NCBI RefSeq assembly: GCF_947500695.1
Contig: NZ_CANMSS010000001.1
Coordinates: 558,001 to 622,000, forward strand
From: an uncultured Pseudoteredinibacter sp.
Lineage (GTDB): Bacteria > Pseudomonadota > Gammaproteobacteria > Pseudomonadales > Cellvibrionaceae
Length of the DNA: 64,000 nt
Direction: 5' to 3'
Every line of letters starts with the position of its first letter. The first letter of the stretch is position 1. The position numbers and the translations under genes were made by a program. The notes below the pieces were generated by a model. The model saw nothing but the letters and a program-made list of their open reading frames with translations. It was not told where the DNA came from and made no database searches. Positions 52,730 to 63,293 of the stretch are shown here, in pieces.

Positions 52730-53542
52730 ATGCGCGCAATCTCATTCAATACCAACAGTATTCGCATGCGCCTGCACCAATTGCAGGCTTTAACAGACAC
52801 CCACCAACCTGATTTTATCGGCATTCAAGAAACGAAAGTAACCGATGAAGACTTCCCAATCGCTGATATAGAGGCCTTAGGCTACCATGTTATTTTTCAT
52901 GGTCAGAAAACGCACTATGGTGTGGCCCTATTAAGCAAACACCCCTTTAAAGAAGAATTTAAAGGCTTCAGCGGTGATACCGAGGACAGTCAACGCCGTT
53001 TTATCGGCGGTCGTTTCGATGTCGATGGCCGGGAGATCACCGTATTAAATGGCTACTTTCCTCAGGGCGAAAACCGCGAGCATCCTGTCAAGTTTGTCAA
53101 TAAACGTAACTTTTATTCGGATCTAATGGGCTTCTTAGACGAACACTGCAAGCCCGAAGATGACTTAATTGTTATGGGTGATATGAATATTTCACCTGAA
53201 GATATCGATATCGGTATTGGCGACAGCAACCGTAAGCGCTGGTTAAAAGATGGTAAATGCAGTTTTTTACCTGAAGAGAGAGAGTGGCTAAAGACCCTAT
53301 CCGATTGGGGCCTAAGCGACAGTTATCGTGAAATTCATCCAGAAAAGGATGATAAGTTCAGCTGGTTTGATTATCGCAGCCGCGGCTTTGAGCGCGAACC
53401 TAAACGCGGTCTTCGAATCGATTTAATTATGCATACGAAAAGTCTGGCTACAGGCTTAAAGGATGCTGACATCGACTATGATGTGCGTGGCATGGAAAAG
53501 CCTTCCGACCACTGCCCCATCTGGGCTCACTACGAGTTGTAG
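52730..53542 (+). CDS. xthA: Exodeoxyribonuclease III
   Basis: A 270-residue DNA repair nuclease of the exonuclease III/AP endonuclease family, cutting at abasic sites and removing 3' blocking groups. Seen: SFNTNSIRMRL, metal ligand in IGIQETKV, NGYFPQG, MGDMNISPEDIDIG and the C-terminal SDHCPIWAHYEL with the catalytic DH pair; FSWFDYRSRGF is the substrate loop. It begins with ATG 52730, 20 bases after the prc terminator. Confidence 0.95.
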   Translation: MRAISFNTNSIRMRLHQLQALTDTHQPDFIGIQETKVTDEDFPIADIEALGYHVIFHGQKTHYGVALLSKHPFKEEFKGFSGDTEDSQRRFIGGRFDVDGREITVLNGYFPQGENREHPVKFVNKRNFYSDLMGFLDEHCKPEDDLIVMGDMNISPEDIDIGIGDSNRKRWLKDGKCSFLPEEREWLKTLSDWGLSDSYREIHPEKDDKFSWFDYRSRGFEREPKRGLRIDLIMHTKSLATGLKDADIDYDVRGMEKPSDHCPIWAHYEL

Positions 53543-53869
53543 CGCTAACAAATAGCCCGACAATCGAGCGGCAAGTCTGGCAATAGTCGGACTTGCTGGA
53601 TTGGTTTTAATCAATTAAGGCCGTTACGCAGTCCAAAAGCTTTTCCCCTACCCTTTCTAGCGATTACTGCATCTAAAAGTCTAACCATTTCTAGCACTAT
53701 AACTTTTGCCATCTTCTGCCGACAATAGAATTCATACGCCAACAGCGACAAGATAAATAACGCCAAGGACTCTATATTCAAGCTCTTAAGTAAAATGTTT
53801 AAGACCTCCTTGTTTACAAGGTCAAAATAATATTTTGCTTAGAATATAACGGCTCTATCCAGCCATCGG
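53543..53869. other. Intergenic, one hairpin
   Basis: About 325 bases. GCAAGTC (near 53570) and GACTTGC (near 53590) pair, followed after several bases by GGTTTT; it is a likely but imperfect terminator of xthA. Promoter of the next gene should lie near 53800-53860, where the sequence is AT-rich. Confidence 0.4.
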
Positions 53870-54517
53870 ATGCGCAACATGAACACAGCTGCCCTACTTT
53901 TAACCGTTTTTGGAAGCCTATTAGGAATCGGCGGTTTTTATGGTGCTTACTTATCCATTCAGCGAGTCCAAAGCGCAGCGGTACGATACGATTTCAGTCA
54001 AAAGCTGAGCCCCTTGGTTATAGCGATCATACTGTTTCTCTTATCTTGGTATTGTTGGGCAGAATTGCGGAGTGATTTGGGAAACAAGCTCATATACACA
54101 AAGCAAATCAATCATCAGGTATTAAACCAAAACAAAATCATCAAACTAAATATTCCTCTAAGTAGCCAACACGTTGTTTTATCCAGCGATTCTCCCAATA
54201 TTTTAGCTAAGAACAGCTCAGCACTGCTGCTCGACATAAAACCCGTGGAAAAAAATAAGGAAGCAAAAGAAGCCCTGAGCTATTCTGTACAAATAAAAAA
54301 TCAAGATGGCGCTATAATCTTTAGCCAAAGTAGAGAGCATCGTTTGTTTGAAGCTAAGACTAAGAGCAGTGCAAAACCGAGTAAGGAGACGGCCAAACAA
54401 CACTGGTTAGACTTACCCGCCATACATCTTAATCCTCATGGGCGCTACTTCACCTTGCTGTTAAGTGAAATAGATGTGACAAATACTGATCTAAGTATCA
54501 CTGTCACTAAACAGTAG
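53870..54517 (+). CDS. Membrane-anchored protein, unknown
   Basis: A 215-residue protein with two N-terminal hydrophobic helices (about 5-27 and 45-63) and a beta-rich extracytoplasmic part of about 150 residues. I do not recognise it. The pattern, two helices followed by a sandwich-like domain ending in DLPAIHLNPHGRYFTLLLSEIDV, suggests a periplasmic domain held at the inner membrane. The start may be ATG 53870 or 53879. It precedes the propeller-type sensor kinase by 134 bases in the same direction; a link is possible only. Confidence 0.6.
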   Translation: MRNMNTAALLLTVFGSLLGIGGFYGAYLSIQRVQSAAVRYDFSQKLSPLVIAIILFLLSWYCWAELRSDLGNKLIYTKQINHQVLNQNKIIKLNIPLSSQHVVLSSDSPNILAKNSSALLLDIKPVEKNKEAKEALSYSVQIKNQDGAIIFSQSREHRLFEAKTKSSAKPSKETAKQHWLDLPAIHLNPHGRYFTLLLSEIDVTNTDLSITVTKQ

Positions 54518-54651
54518 TAGAAAGATCAATCCCACCTTCCCTTACGACAATTAAGGCGCCTGTTCGACAGCTGATTAGCCACAACAAGTGCCCAAAGCCT
54601 CCATATTTGATCTACGCTTAAAGTATTCGCTTATTCTCATAGGTTCACCCT

Positions 54652-57600
54652 GTGCAACATTGCGCCTCTATAGCGGTAAATGGCGGCCATAAATCAAGGC
54701 AGAACAGCTCAAAGACACCGGGATATTGCCTAATCCACTGTATTGCTAAGATACTGATATTTCTATTTGCCAGCATGACTCAAGCCGGCATCTTCGATTT
54801 AGCCTCACCGGAATTTCATAAAACAATCGATAATCGTGATGGCAATGCCCGCATTACTACCTTTGCGCAAGATCAGCAGGGCTTAATCTGGGTGGGCACA
54901 GAAACCGGCCTGTATTACTACGATGGTTATAATTATCAGGCGGCTGACTTTATTAATAGCGAACACACTGCTCTGCCAAAAGCCTGGGTAACTGATATAG
55001 CGATAGATGGAGCAGGTACTATTTGGGTATCCAGCTATCAAGAGGGATTACTCAAATTAGACCCTCTTCTAAAGCGCTATAAACAATATAAGAATGACCC
55101 AGCGAGCTCACATAGTATAAGCGCGAATCGAGTCGCTAAAATACTCCCGGACAACAATCGCGGTTTATGGCTAGCAACAGATAATGGCCTTAACTACCTT
55201 GATATAGAAAACGAAGTTTTTAGCCACCATCAACACCCAATACATCAAGCACAATCAAAGCTCGCCAATAGAACCAGAGAAATACTTATCAATAAAAAAG
55301 GAGAGCTACTTATAGGCAGCTGGGACGGCATTCATCAATACGACCCTAGCCAAAACAGCTATCGCCGAGTAAGTGGTCAGAATAGTAATCTTTTGGCCAA
55401 TAAAATTGTTCGTAAGATCGTTGAAGATAGCCAGGGACGACTATGGATAGGAACCTATGATGATGGCCTCTATACATTGAGTTCACGGGGAGAATTACAG
55501 CGCCTGGAATCCGATCAAAGAATAAACGATATCCTGCAAGTTAACGGACAGCACATTTGGACGACCTCATTAGAACAAGGAATATCTGTCTATGACATCG
55601 ATAGTTTAAAGAGAATTCAAATTTATCGACATGATCCCTACAACCCCGCCTCACCCAGCGCCAATTACTCAAGAGGATTATTGCTAGATCAGGCGGGCCA
55701 AATCTGGATTGCCATTACAGATTTCGGTGCTAATCGCGTGGACCCAAACAATCAATTCAGTCGTACTCTATTTCCTTCCTCCCAGGACGCTAGCAAACTC
55801 AGCTTTAAGGATGTCTATAGTATTGCCCAGCTTCAGGATGGCAGCATTTGGTTTGGCAGTTCTGGCAATGGCATTGATGTTTTCGATCCTAACACTGGGC
55901 GCAGCCATAGCTATCGTGCCAATAGTGATATTAAAGGTGCGTTGCAAAGCAATTTTATCACTCGAATTATGGAACATAGTAATGGTGATATTTGGATCGG
56001 AAGCGCAGGTAATGGATTGTTCCATTTTGATAAGCGCAGTGGAGTATTCGAACAGTTTTCGCTTGGCGAGAGCAGCGCCGTTAACACTATTTCCTACATT
56101 ATCGAAGATGGCAATGGAGACTTAATTCTAGGCACTGGATCAAGCTATATTAAGTTTGATGTCAACAATCAAAAATTTATTGATATTGAATTTCCAGAAA
56201 ATCAATCATCTAAAGTCGGCAATGTTATGGCCTCTGGGCCGGATGGCAGTGTCTGGGTGGCCAGCTTCAATGAGATTGCGGTTCTTAGACAAGGCCGCAC
56301 ACAACTAGAACAAGTGCCTTTGAGTATACCCACAGATGTCGATAATAATTTTAGGATTCAAGGCCTGAATATTTACCCGGATGGCGAGCTGGTATTGGTT
56401 AGCAGCAATGCGATACTAAAAGCCGAAAGTGTACAAACAAATCAAGATGGAGCTTTAGAGCTTGATCTATTAGCCCGCCACCAATCCCCGATAGAGACAT
56501 TATTTCGAATGAATAATGGTGACTACTGGGGAGCAACCGCCTTTTACGATGCCAGCCAAAAGAAAGTCATTGCGCTCAGTCAAGCAGACGGTGTTTACAA
56601 CCGTAGCCAGTTCCTAAGCAGCGCCATTCAAAGTTCAGATGGAACACTACTTTTTGGCGGTGGTTTCGGTGTTACTGTTGTACGGCCGGACTATTATCGA
56701 CCTTGGAACTTCAAGCCCAGCATCATCACTACCGAGATAAAGCTTGACGGTAACATTTTACATGGAGATGCTAGAAACTTAACTATTCCAGCAGGATATT
56801 CAAGCTTCAGTATAGGCTATGCAGCCTTAGACTATACCTCCCCAGCTGAATTAAAGTACATGCAGAAGCTGGAAGGATACGACGATGACTGGGTAGAAGT
56901 CAGCAGTAAGGATCGCAAGGCTACCTACACAAACCTTGCAGCAGGTGACTACAGCTTACAACTTCGCGCCAGTAATCGCAGTGGCGCCTGGAGCGACAAG
57001 CAGCTCACTATCAACATCAGCATCTTGCCAGCTTGGTATGAAACATTAGTTTTTAAATTGCTTGTATCTCTCACGATTATTGCTCTTATTTGGCTAGCTT
57101 TTCAGCTGCGCCTCAAGCAAATCAATGCCAAGCGCCAGCAGCTAAGCCTACTAGTAAAGCAACGTACTCAGGAATTGGAAACTTCGCTACAGGAACTTCG
57201 CGAAACTCAGGATCAATTAGTGGCTAGCCAAAAAAATGCAGCACTTGGGCGTTTAGTCAGCGGTATGGCGCATGAATTAAACACGCCTATGGGCGTCGTT
57301 AAAACAGGCTTCTCACTGGTAAAAGAGCAAGCCAAATTCGCCATCGAAGAACGCGCTTCAATGCCTATCAGTCATGATGTAATTAGTCGAAAACTCAAAC
57401 ACTTAGAAAAATCATGCGAGCTGGTGGAAAGTAATGTAGAGAAAATGATCAATTTAATCTCTAATTTTAAACTGGTCAACGCAGATCAAGACAATCCTCG
57501 CCCGCAGCGTTTTATGGTTATGCCGATGTTAGAGGAACTACTGAATCCTCTTAAAGACAAGCTCAAGCAAGCAAAGGTAGAAGCTTTTATTACAGGGGAG

Positions 57601-58038
57601 CAACATGTATTCCTTAATTCTCTGCAAGGAAGTCTTCGGCACTGCCTAAATGAGCTCATTGAAAATGCGCTGCGCCATGGCTTTGATAAAACGGCATCAG
57701 TGAGCGGCCCACGCTTTATTGAGATTCGAGTCAGTCAGTTGCCCTGCGCCCATGAGAACAGTCGAATTTCTCATTGGGTAAAGCTTCGTATTCGGGACAA
57801 TGGCAAGGGTATAGACGATCAACTCATTGGCAATATATTTGACCCCTTTGTAGCCAAACAAGCCCAGGATACTGGCTTAGGTCTGCACATCGTCTATAAC
57901 ACCATCACCTTACAAATGCGCGGTGAAATCTCCATAGCGAACGAAGACGGCGCCTGCATCGAGATAAAGCTACCCAGCTATCACTTCAATACCGAATCAC
58001 TGCCTGAATTGGATAGCTATGAGCCTAGCAATGACTGA
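54652..58038 (+). CDS. Two-component sensor kinase with beta-propeller sensor (Reg_prop/Y_Y_Y)
   Basis: A 1128-residue membrane kinase. A signal or anchor helix (about 26-42) leads into a periplasmic part with many Reg_prop repeats (QGLIWVGTETGLYYYDG, GLWLATDNGLNYLD, GRLWIGTYDDGLYTL and others), forming one or two seven-bladed propellers to about residue 690, then a Y_Y_Y domain (about 700-790), one membrane helix (about 800-820), coiled coil, HisKA with H874 (SGMAHELNTPMG) and the ATPase domain (DNGKGIDDQL, DTGLGLHIVYN). Unlike the hybrid BT-type sensors it has no receiver or AraC output. Relatives often sense glycans. GTG 54652 is an uncertain start. Confidence 0.87.
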   Translation: MQHCASIAVNGGHKSRQNSSKTPGYCLIHCIAKILIFLFASMTQAGIFDLASPEFHKTIDNRDGNARITTFAQDQQGLIWVGTETGLYYYDGYNYQAADFINSEHTALPKAWVTDIAIDGAGTIWVSSYQEGLLKLDPLLKRYKQYKNDPASSHSISANRVAKILPDNNRGLWLATDNGLNYLDIENEVFSHHQHPIHQAQSKLANRTREILINKKGELLIGSWDGIHQYDPSQNSYRRVSGQNSNLLANKIVRKIVEDSQGRLWIGTYDDGLYTLSSRGELQRLESDQRINDILQVNGQHIWTTSLEQGISVYDIDSLKRIQIYRHDPYNPASPSANYSRGLLLDQAGQIWIAITDFGANRVDPNNQFSRTLFPSSQDASKLSFKDVYSIAQLQDGSIWFGSSGNGIDVFDPNTGRSHSYRANSDIKGALQSNFITRIMEHSNGDIWIGSAGNGLFHFDKRSGVFEQFSLGESSAVNTISYIIEDGNGDLILGTGSSYIKFDVNNQKFIDIEFPENQSSKVGNVMASGPDGSVWVASFNEIAVLRQGRTQLEQVPLSIPTDVDNNFRIQGLNIYPDGELVLVSSNAILKAESVQTNQDGALELDLLARHQSPIETLFRMNNGDYWGATAFYDASQKKVIALSQADGVYNRSQFLSSAIQSSDGTLLFGGGFGVTVVRPDYYRPWNFKPSIITTEIKLDGNILHGDARNLTIPAGYSSFSIGYAALDYTSPAELKYMQKLEGYDDDWVEVSSKDRKATYTNLAAGDYSLQLRASNRSGAWSDKQLTINISILPAWYETLVFKLLVSLTIIALIWLAFQLRLKQINAKRQQLSLLVKQRTQELETSLQELRETQDQLVASQKNAALGRLVSGMAHELNTPMGVVKTGFSLVKEQAKFAIEERASMPISHDVISRKLKHLEKSCELVESNVEKMINLISNFKLVNADQDNPRPQRFMVMPMLEELLNPLKDKLKQAKVEAFITGEQHVFLNSLQGSLRHCLNELIENALRHGFDKTASVSGPRFIEIRVSQLPCAHENSRISHWVKLRIRDNGKGIDDQLIGNIFDPFVAKQAQDTGLGLHIVYNTITLQMRGEISIANEDGACIEIKLPSYHFNTESLPELDSYEPSND

Positions 58039-58068
58039 ACTTAAATCAACAGCGCAAGCTAGTAGCCT

Positions 58069-58506
58069 CTAACTGCGCTGGGAAACATTGATTTTTAGAA
58101 AGCTCTCAGCCGTCATTGACGCACTGATAAAACAGCTACTTTCTGCCTTATGCAAACATTTTTCAGCCTTCTCGCGGTCGTTTATATCGTCGACTACCAA
58201 ATGCACCGTGTTATGAATCTCAGTAAATTCAACGTTTTTACCGGCTTTAGCTAATACCAGCTCTACCTCGGAATTTATGGAGTTCCAAGACAAATTAGCG
58301 GCTCGAGCAATTGCTCGAAACGACAAGCAAAAACAGCTGCTGATTGCTGCACTTTGCAAATCTTCTGGTGACCAGATGTCCCCTGGACCACCAAAATTAA
58401 TCGGAGCAGCAATATCCTGCTCCGACAATCCCGTAACCGAGACCTTTACTGTGCCCTCAGACTGGGTCTGGCTTTTACTAATATAACTATGTGGTAACGC
58501 GGCCAT
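58069..58506 (-). CDS. OsmC/Ohr-family peroxiredoxin-like protein
   Basis: A 145-residue protein of the OsmC family, thiol-dependent hydroperoxide reductases. The two reactive cysteines are at C60 or C58 (AISSCFCLSFRAIAR) and C125 (KAESSCFISASM). The spacing and the FGGPGDIWSPEDLQSAAISSC block fit the YhfA/SACOL-like OsmC branch. It is transcribed towards the kinase gene and ends 30 bases from it. Likely role: removal of organic peroxides; substrate not known. Confidence 0.85.
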   Translation of the reverse strand: MAALPHSYISKSQTQSEGTVKVSVTGLSEQDIAAPINFGGPGDIWSPEDLQSAAISSCFCLSFRAIARAANLSWNSINSEVELVLAKAGKNVEFTEIHNTVHLVVDDINDREKAEKCLHKAESSCFISASMTAESFLKINVSQRS

Positions 58507-58616
58507 ATAAACTCCCTAAGTGAATGATGTCTTAGGGGCTATCCTAGCAGTAGCATAGATAAAAACCTTGATTTACATTAGGATTAGCTTAATTAATGGT
58601 TTTCACCTAGCTTTAA

Positions 58617-60071
58617 CTAAGCTCCCTTACTAAGGCTTAAGTCTTGATAGTCAATTTGATCCATTTCCTGGCACCACTGCTTCCAGGTAAATGGCCAAAG
58701 TATAGGATCACCATCGGCATCTTGGTACCAACTCTGGCAACCACCCACCCAAGTGGTTTTTTTCATACCCGCTTTCATGCGCTGATTAAATGTATCAACG
58801 GCAGAGTCTTTTACATCAAACTCATCATATTTTTCTTTTTGCCAGTCTTTAATCAACTTGAGAATATAGTTTGTTTGCACTTCGCTCATTGCGATAACTG
58901 AAAAATTTCCAATCGGCGTGTATGGACCAAGCATAAGAAACATATTGGGAAACTTTGGCACTAATAAAGATCGATAGCAGTTAATTTTGTCCTTCCAAGC
59001 GCTATCAATATGCAGGCCATCTTGGCCTAGCAGCTCCATAGGACGCATAAAGTTAAATGGCTTAAAGCCGGTCGATAAGACAATGACATCAAAGTCATGC
59101 TGTTGACCATCTTTGGTTTTTATACCACCTTCATTGATGCTATCTATACCTTCACAAATCAAGCTGGCGTTTGGTTTCTGAATGGCATCGTAAAAGGTGT
59201 TATTAATGATTACGCGCTTACAGCCCACCTTATAGTCGGGGGTCAATTTTTCGCGTAACACAGGGTCTTTAATGCTCTTACGCAAATAACGCTTACAAGC
59301 CCAGCTTAATAAGGCGCCTTGAAGCTTCTGCCCGGTTACCGCCTTGGTAAATATATGCTCTAATCCAAGTTCTGCTTGTTTACGTATACGTTGGATGGTT
59401 TTTGGATTGCGGCGCATTTTGGCTTTATCAGCTTCGCTGTATTGCTTTGAGCCTAAACTTAGCAGCCACTGTGGGGTTCTCTGAAAGATCGAAACTTCCG
59501 CCCCCGCATTGACTAACTCAGGGATAAACTGCGCCGCCGTAGAACCCGTACCGATAACGCCAACGCGCTTGCCCTTGAAATCAATACCTTGATCCCAGCG
59601 AGCCGTATGAAACATTTCCCCTTTAAAGCTATCGATACCGGCTATATTCGGCAAGGAGATGTGATGGAGGATTCCTGTTGCGTGGATGAGGAAGTCAGCT
59701 TCATAACGCTCCCCGCTTTTGCAAGTGACCTGCCAGCGACCGTTTTGGCGCTCAGCCTGGCTAACCTCCTGCTTAAACTTAATATGCTCATGAACCTTAT
59801 ATTTGTCAGCTACATGCTCAAAATACTGCTGTATCTCGGCCCCTTTGGCGAAAAAATCACTCCACTCAGGGTTATGCTCGAAAGAATAGGTATACATATG
59901 GGCTGGCACATCGCAGGCGACACCTGGATAGCGATTTTCACGCCAGGTCCCACCTACTTTTTCCGCCTTCTCTAAGACCGTAATCTTGTTGATGCCCGCT
60001 TCTCGCAGCTTGATCGTCAGCAGGATGCCTGTCATGCCAGCACCGACAATAATAATTTCAGGGGAACGCAT
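58617..60071 (-). CDS. Flavin monooxygenase, Baeyer-Villiger type
   Basis: A 484-residue FAD/NADPH enzyme. Seen: FAD motif GAGMTG at 10-15, GGTWRENRYPGVACDVPAHMYTYSFE typical of Baeyer-Villiger monooxygenases, the fingerprint FKGEMFHTARWD at 149-160 (family FxGxxxHxxxW, here D instead of P at the end), and the NADPH motif GTGSTA at 174-179. It would insert oxygen next to a ketone or oxidise a related substrate. A divergent AraC-type regulator gene starts 210 bases away, a usual arrangement for ketone and steroid catabolic genes. Confidence 0.87.
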   Translation of the reverse strand: MRSPEIIIVGAGMTGILLTIKLREAGINKITVLEKAEKVGGTWRENRYPGVACDVPAHMYTYSFEHNPEWSDFFAKGAEIQQYFEHVADKYKVHEHIKFKQEVSQAERQNGRWQVTCKSGERYEADFLIHATGILHHISLPNIAGIDSFKGEMFHTARWDQGIDFKGKRVGVIGTGSTAAQFIPELVNAGAEVSIFQRTPQWLLSLGSKQYSEADKAKMRRNPKTIQRIRKQAELGLEHIFTKAVTGQKLQGALLSWACKRYLRKSIKDPVLREKLTPDYKVGCKRVIINNTFYDAIQKPNASLICEGIDSINEGGIKTKDGQQHDFDVIVLSTGFKPFNFMRPMELLGQDGLHIDSAWKDKINCYRSLLVPKFPNMFLMLGPYTPIGNFSVIAMSEVQTNYILKLIKDWQKEKYDEFDVKDSAVDTFNQRMKAGMKKTTWVGGCQSWYQDADGDPILWPFTWKQWCQEMDQIDYQDLSLSKGA

Positions 60072-60281
60072 TGTCTTATTCTCTATTATTTTGATTTATG
60101 GGCTCTTGGGGTAGTTTAACCAGCTTATGGCAGTACTGGCATGTGACAGCAGGTCATAAAATTGTGAATTTCGGCCATTGCGAAGATTTATTAGATTGCA
60201 TAGCATCAGCATTTCGAGATTTTCATGAAATAAGCTGTTAACAGGCCCTAATAAGACAAACAGCAGTAAATAGAACCCTAA

Positions 60282-61319
60282 ATGGTGAATATACAGAACA
60301 TGCACCTAGAGCAAGCTAGTAAACACCATTTAAAAGGCCTGCAGCCTGTTTTACGCCTAATGCACGCCAAAGGTATCTCTGCGGAACGCTGTTTAATGGA
60401 TACAGGCTTGGATCTGGCAGATATCCTTTCGGATCAGTCTGAACTCAGCTTGGCCCAGGAATTCAATATCTACCGTAATATACTATCCGCCAGTGAAGAA
60501 GAATGCTTGGGGCTATCTTTGGGGCAGGCCTTTGAGCTGCAAAGCTATGGTGTATTGGGCTATGCCATTTTAAGCGCAGCAACGGTCGCCGAAGCCCTGT
60601 CGCTGGTAGCCGACTTTAGCGAACTCACCTACTCCCATTTTAAAATATCACTTGAACAGGTTGGTAGGCTCGCCGGCCTCGTTTTTAGCCCGCGAATTCC
60701 TCTACCTAAAGATCTCCTGCCGCTATACGCAGACCGAGATATTTCTGCGGCTGTCACGGCCTTTAATAGCTTCTCGCTTCAGAATCATCAGGCCCAAAAA
60801 ATCTTGATGATGCATAGTGAAAAAAAACACGAGAGCACTTATAGAGAATTTTATAACTGCGATATCGAATTTAATGCAGAATATAATGCCCTGCTGTTTG
60901 AGCCAGAGTTGCTAGAACAGTTGTTACCACAGCGCGACCCACAAGCGGCCAGCTATTTACGTAAACAATGTGAACAACTGCATCGTAGTTTTAGTCAAAA
61001 CAGTGAACTTGCTAATAAAATCAGAGAGCTAATGCTGTCTGAGCCAGGTATATTCCCAGACATAAAAACCTTGTCTGAAGAGCTTCATATATCGGAAAGA
61101 AGTTTACGAAGAAAACTAAAAGAAGAAGGTTTTAGCTTTCAACAACTGTTGAATGATGTACGTCGGGAGTTGGCCAAACAATATTTGGAAGCCGGCTTGA
61201 GTGTTGAGCAAATCGCAGAACTATTGGGTTACAGTGAAACTGCAAACTTTTCCCATGCTTTTAAACGCTGGACCGGCATGTCGCCGGTCCAGTATCGAAA
61301 GACAAAAATACTTAGCTAA
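60282..61319 (+). CDS. AraC-family transcriptional regulator
   Basis: A 345-residue regulator with an N-terminal arabinose-binding-like domain of the OruR/ArgR-type (about 15-200; [23 protein letters not shown] is typical) and a C-terminal double helix-turn-helix (about 240-340; [20 protein letters not shown] and [27 protein letters not shown]). It is divergent from the monooxygenase gene and probably activates it. Its last 8 bases overlap the convergent gor gene. The start is ATG 60282, with ATG 60300 as alternative. Confidence 0.9.
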   Translation: MVNIQNMHLEQASKHHLKGLQPVLRLMHAKGISAERCLMDTGLDLADILSDQSELSLAQEFNIYRNILSASEEECLGLSLGQAFELQSYGVLGYAILSAATVAEALSLVADFSELTYSHFKISLEQVGRLAGLVFSPRIPLPKDLLPLYADRDISAAVTAFNSFSLQNHQAQKILMMHSEKKHESTYREFYNCDIEFNAEYNALLFEPELLEQLLPQRDPQAASYLRKQCEQLHRSFSQNSELANKIRELMLSEPGIFPDIKTLSEELHISERSLRRKLKEEGFSFQQLLNDVRRELAKQYLEAGLSVEQIAELLGYSETANFSHAFKRWTGMSPVQYRKTKILS

Positions 61320-62676
61320 CCGGCTCTCGCATCGTCACAAACTCTTCTGCCGCTGTTGGGTGAATACCAATAGTGCTATCAAAAATAGCCTTAGTGGCAC
61401 CGGCACGAATGGCGACTGCCAAGCCCTGAATGATCTCGCCCGCCTCACTGCCTACCATATGACAGCCTAAAACTTTATCAGTATCGCGATCAACGATAAT
61501 TTTCATCAAGGTGCGCTCAGGCAAGCCACTCAAGGTGTGTTTCATATGCTTAAATTCAGACTTATACACATCTACGTTGGCATACTTTTCATTGGCTTGG
61601 GCTTCGGTTAAACCAACCGTAGCAATATTAGGCTGGCTAAATACCGCCGTTGGAATATTGTCGTAATCTACCTTACGACCGCCTTCGCCAAATAAATTAT
61701 GCGCTAAGGCCATGCCTTCGGCTAGCGCTACCGGCGTTAACTCAATGCCACCAATCACGTCTCCCAGTGCATAAATGCTCGGCTCAGCGGTTTGATAATT
61801 TTCGTTAACGACAATTGAGCCATTCGCACGCATTTCTACATTGGTGTTTTCTAAACCTAAGCCTTGAGTTTTCGCTCTACGGCCAGTGGCATACATAACA
61901 CAGTCGACTTCGATCTGTTCACCGTTATTAAAGCTAACCTTAAGACTACCATCAGCATTTTTAACAATTTCAGTCACATCGCTATTAAAATGAAGATTCA
62001 CGCCCTTCTGTTGCATTTCGTTTGCTACAAACTCACGTAGATCATCATCAAATCCTCGCAGGAACATAGGTCCGCGATAAGCTTGGTGGGTTTGAGCGCC
62101 TAGTCCTGCAAAAATACCCGCAAACTCAACAGCAATGTAACCACCACCGACAACCAAAGCACGCTTTGGAAACTCTTCTAGATAAAAAACTTCGTTAGAG
62201 CTAATAACATGCTCACTGCCTGGAAATTCTGGTACAAAAGGCCAGCCACCTACAGCGACAAGAATGTATTTGGCCGTGTACTGCTGCTGGCCAACCATAA
62301 CGCTATTTGGGCCACTGATAACGCCGCGTCCATTGATAAGCTCTACACCGGCACCGCCTAAGATATTTCCGTAGATACCGTTTAGGCGCTCAATCTCGCT
62401 GGTTTTACGATCACGCAAAGTTGGCCAATGAAACTCAGTATTTCCTACGCTCCAACCAAAACCTTCGGCCGCTTCAAACTCTTCGCTGAAATGGGAGCCG
62501 TAAACAAATAGCTTTTTAGGTACACAGCCAACGTTTACGCAGGTTCCACCTAAGGCACTGTCTTCAATCACCGCTACCTTTGCACCCAAGCCAGAAGCCA
62601 TTCGGCTAGCGCGTACGCCACCAGACCCAGCGCCAATCACCAAAAAATCGTAGTCAAATTGGGTTTCACTGCTCAC
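61312..62676 (-). CDS. gor: Glutathione-disulfide reductase
   Basis: A 454-residue flavoenzyme that keeps glutathione reduced with NADPH. Seen: FAD motif [13 protein letters not shown], redox pair C46 and C51 ([13 protein letters not shown]), second dinucleotide fold [19 protein letters not shown], and the C-terminal HPTAAEEF with the catalytic histidine. The NADPH site [12 protein letters not shown] has an arginine and fits NADPH use. It reduces glutathione needed by the glutaredoxin encoded 0.6 kb away. Some bacteria have close trypanothione-type relatives, but the active site is standard. Confidence 0.93.
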   Translation of the reverse strand: MSSETQFDYDFLVIGAGSGGVRASRMASGLGAKVAVIEDSALGGTCVNVGCVPKKLFVYGSHFSEEFEAAEGFGWSVGNTEFHWPTLRDRKTSEIERLNGIYGNILGGAGVELINGRGVISGPNSVMVGQQQYTAKYILVAVGGWPFVPEFPGSEHVISSNEVFYLEEFPKRALVVGGGYIAVEFAGIFAGLGAQTHQAYRGPMFLRGFDDDLREFVANEMQQKGVNLHFNSDVTEIVKNADGSLKVSFNNGEQIEVDCVMYATGRRAKTQGLGLENTNVEMRANGSIVVNENYQTAEPSIYALGDVIGGIELTPVALAEGMALAHNLFGEGGRKVDYDNIPTAVFSQPNIATVGLTEAQANEKYANVDVYKSEFKHMKHTLSGLPERTLMKIIVDRDTDKVLGCHMVGSEAGEIIQGLAVAIRAGATKAIFDSTIGIHPTAAEEFVTMREPVS

Positions 62677-62823
62677 AAGATTGTCCTTTATTTATCAAAT
62701 TCTGAATGACCTTACTTTAGGTCAAGTGGGGAAATTGTGGAATTATTTTAATCCAATGCGAATGATAGATTTTAGCTATTTTGCTGAACTTTACTTCACT
62801 TATCTATCACAAACACTTAATGG

Positions 62824-63063
62824 CTAAGCGTTAATATCTATATGCGGGTGCTCGTCATCGTCCTTGCGGCGTTTTTCCTGGCGCGTGTCCAAAACTTTCT
62901 CTTTGTCTTCTTTACGGCGTTCGCCTTGACGACGATCAATGTTGCCATATTCACCCACAGAGTCAGTGGCCTGAGTATGGGTAACATTACTCTGCCCTGG
63001 AAGTTTGCGCTTTAGCGCCTTGCGGCTAATGTTAGGGCGAAAGATATTCGGAATATTGATCAT
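62824..63063 (-). CDS. Small charged protein, unknown
   Basis: A 79-residue, highly charged protein. Two copies of an RR-rich motif are seen: DRRQGERRKEDKEK and DTRQEKRRKDDDEH, joined to an N-terminal basic part (ISRKALKRKLPG). No membrane segment, signal peptide or cysteine. I do not know the family. It is probably disordered. ATG 63063 lies between gor and the glutaredoxin gene on the same strand, each with its own spacing of more than 140 bases. Confidence 0.55.
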   Translation of the reverse strand: MINIPNIFRPNISRKALKRKLPGQSNVTHTQATDSVGEYGNIDRRQGERRKEDKEKVLDTRQEKRRKDDDEHPHIDINA

Positions 63064-63223
63064 GTGGCACCCATTTTCTTCTAAAGTTTGCTGCCTTGCA
63101 GCCTTCTGAACAAATAACGGCCTACCTATTTGTAACAGTTTAGCGCACTTTCACGCATGTTTAATGGTTTGATAACTACTATAGCGACCAAAATGTCTAT
63201 TTATTAAACAATACACTAAAGCA

Positions 63224-63259
63224 TAAAAAAACCCGAGTTAAGCTGAGCTTAGCTCGGGT
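63224..63259 (-). terminator. Rho-independent terminator of the glutaredoxin gene
   Basis: Read on the minus strand, ACCCGAGCTAAGCT pairs with the partner ending CTCGGGT, followed by seven T residues (plus-strand A-run at 63224-63230). It lies 35 bases after the glutaredoxin stop. Confidence 0.88.
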
Positions 63260-63293
63260 AAAGGGTTCGGCAGGGATGTATGAAGAAAAAGGA

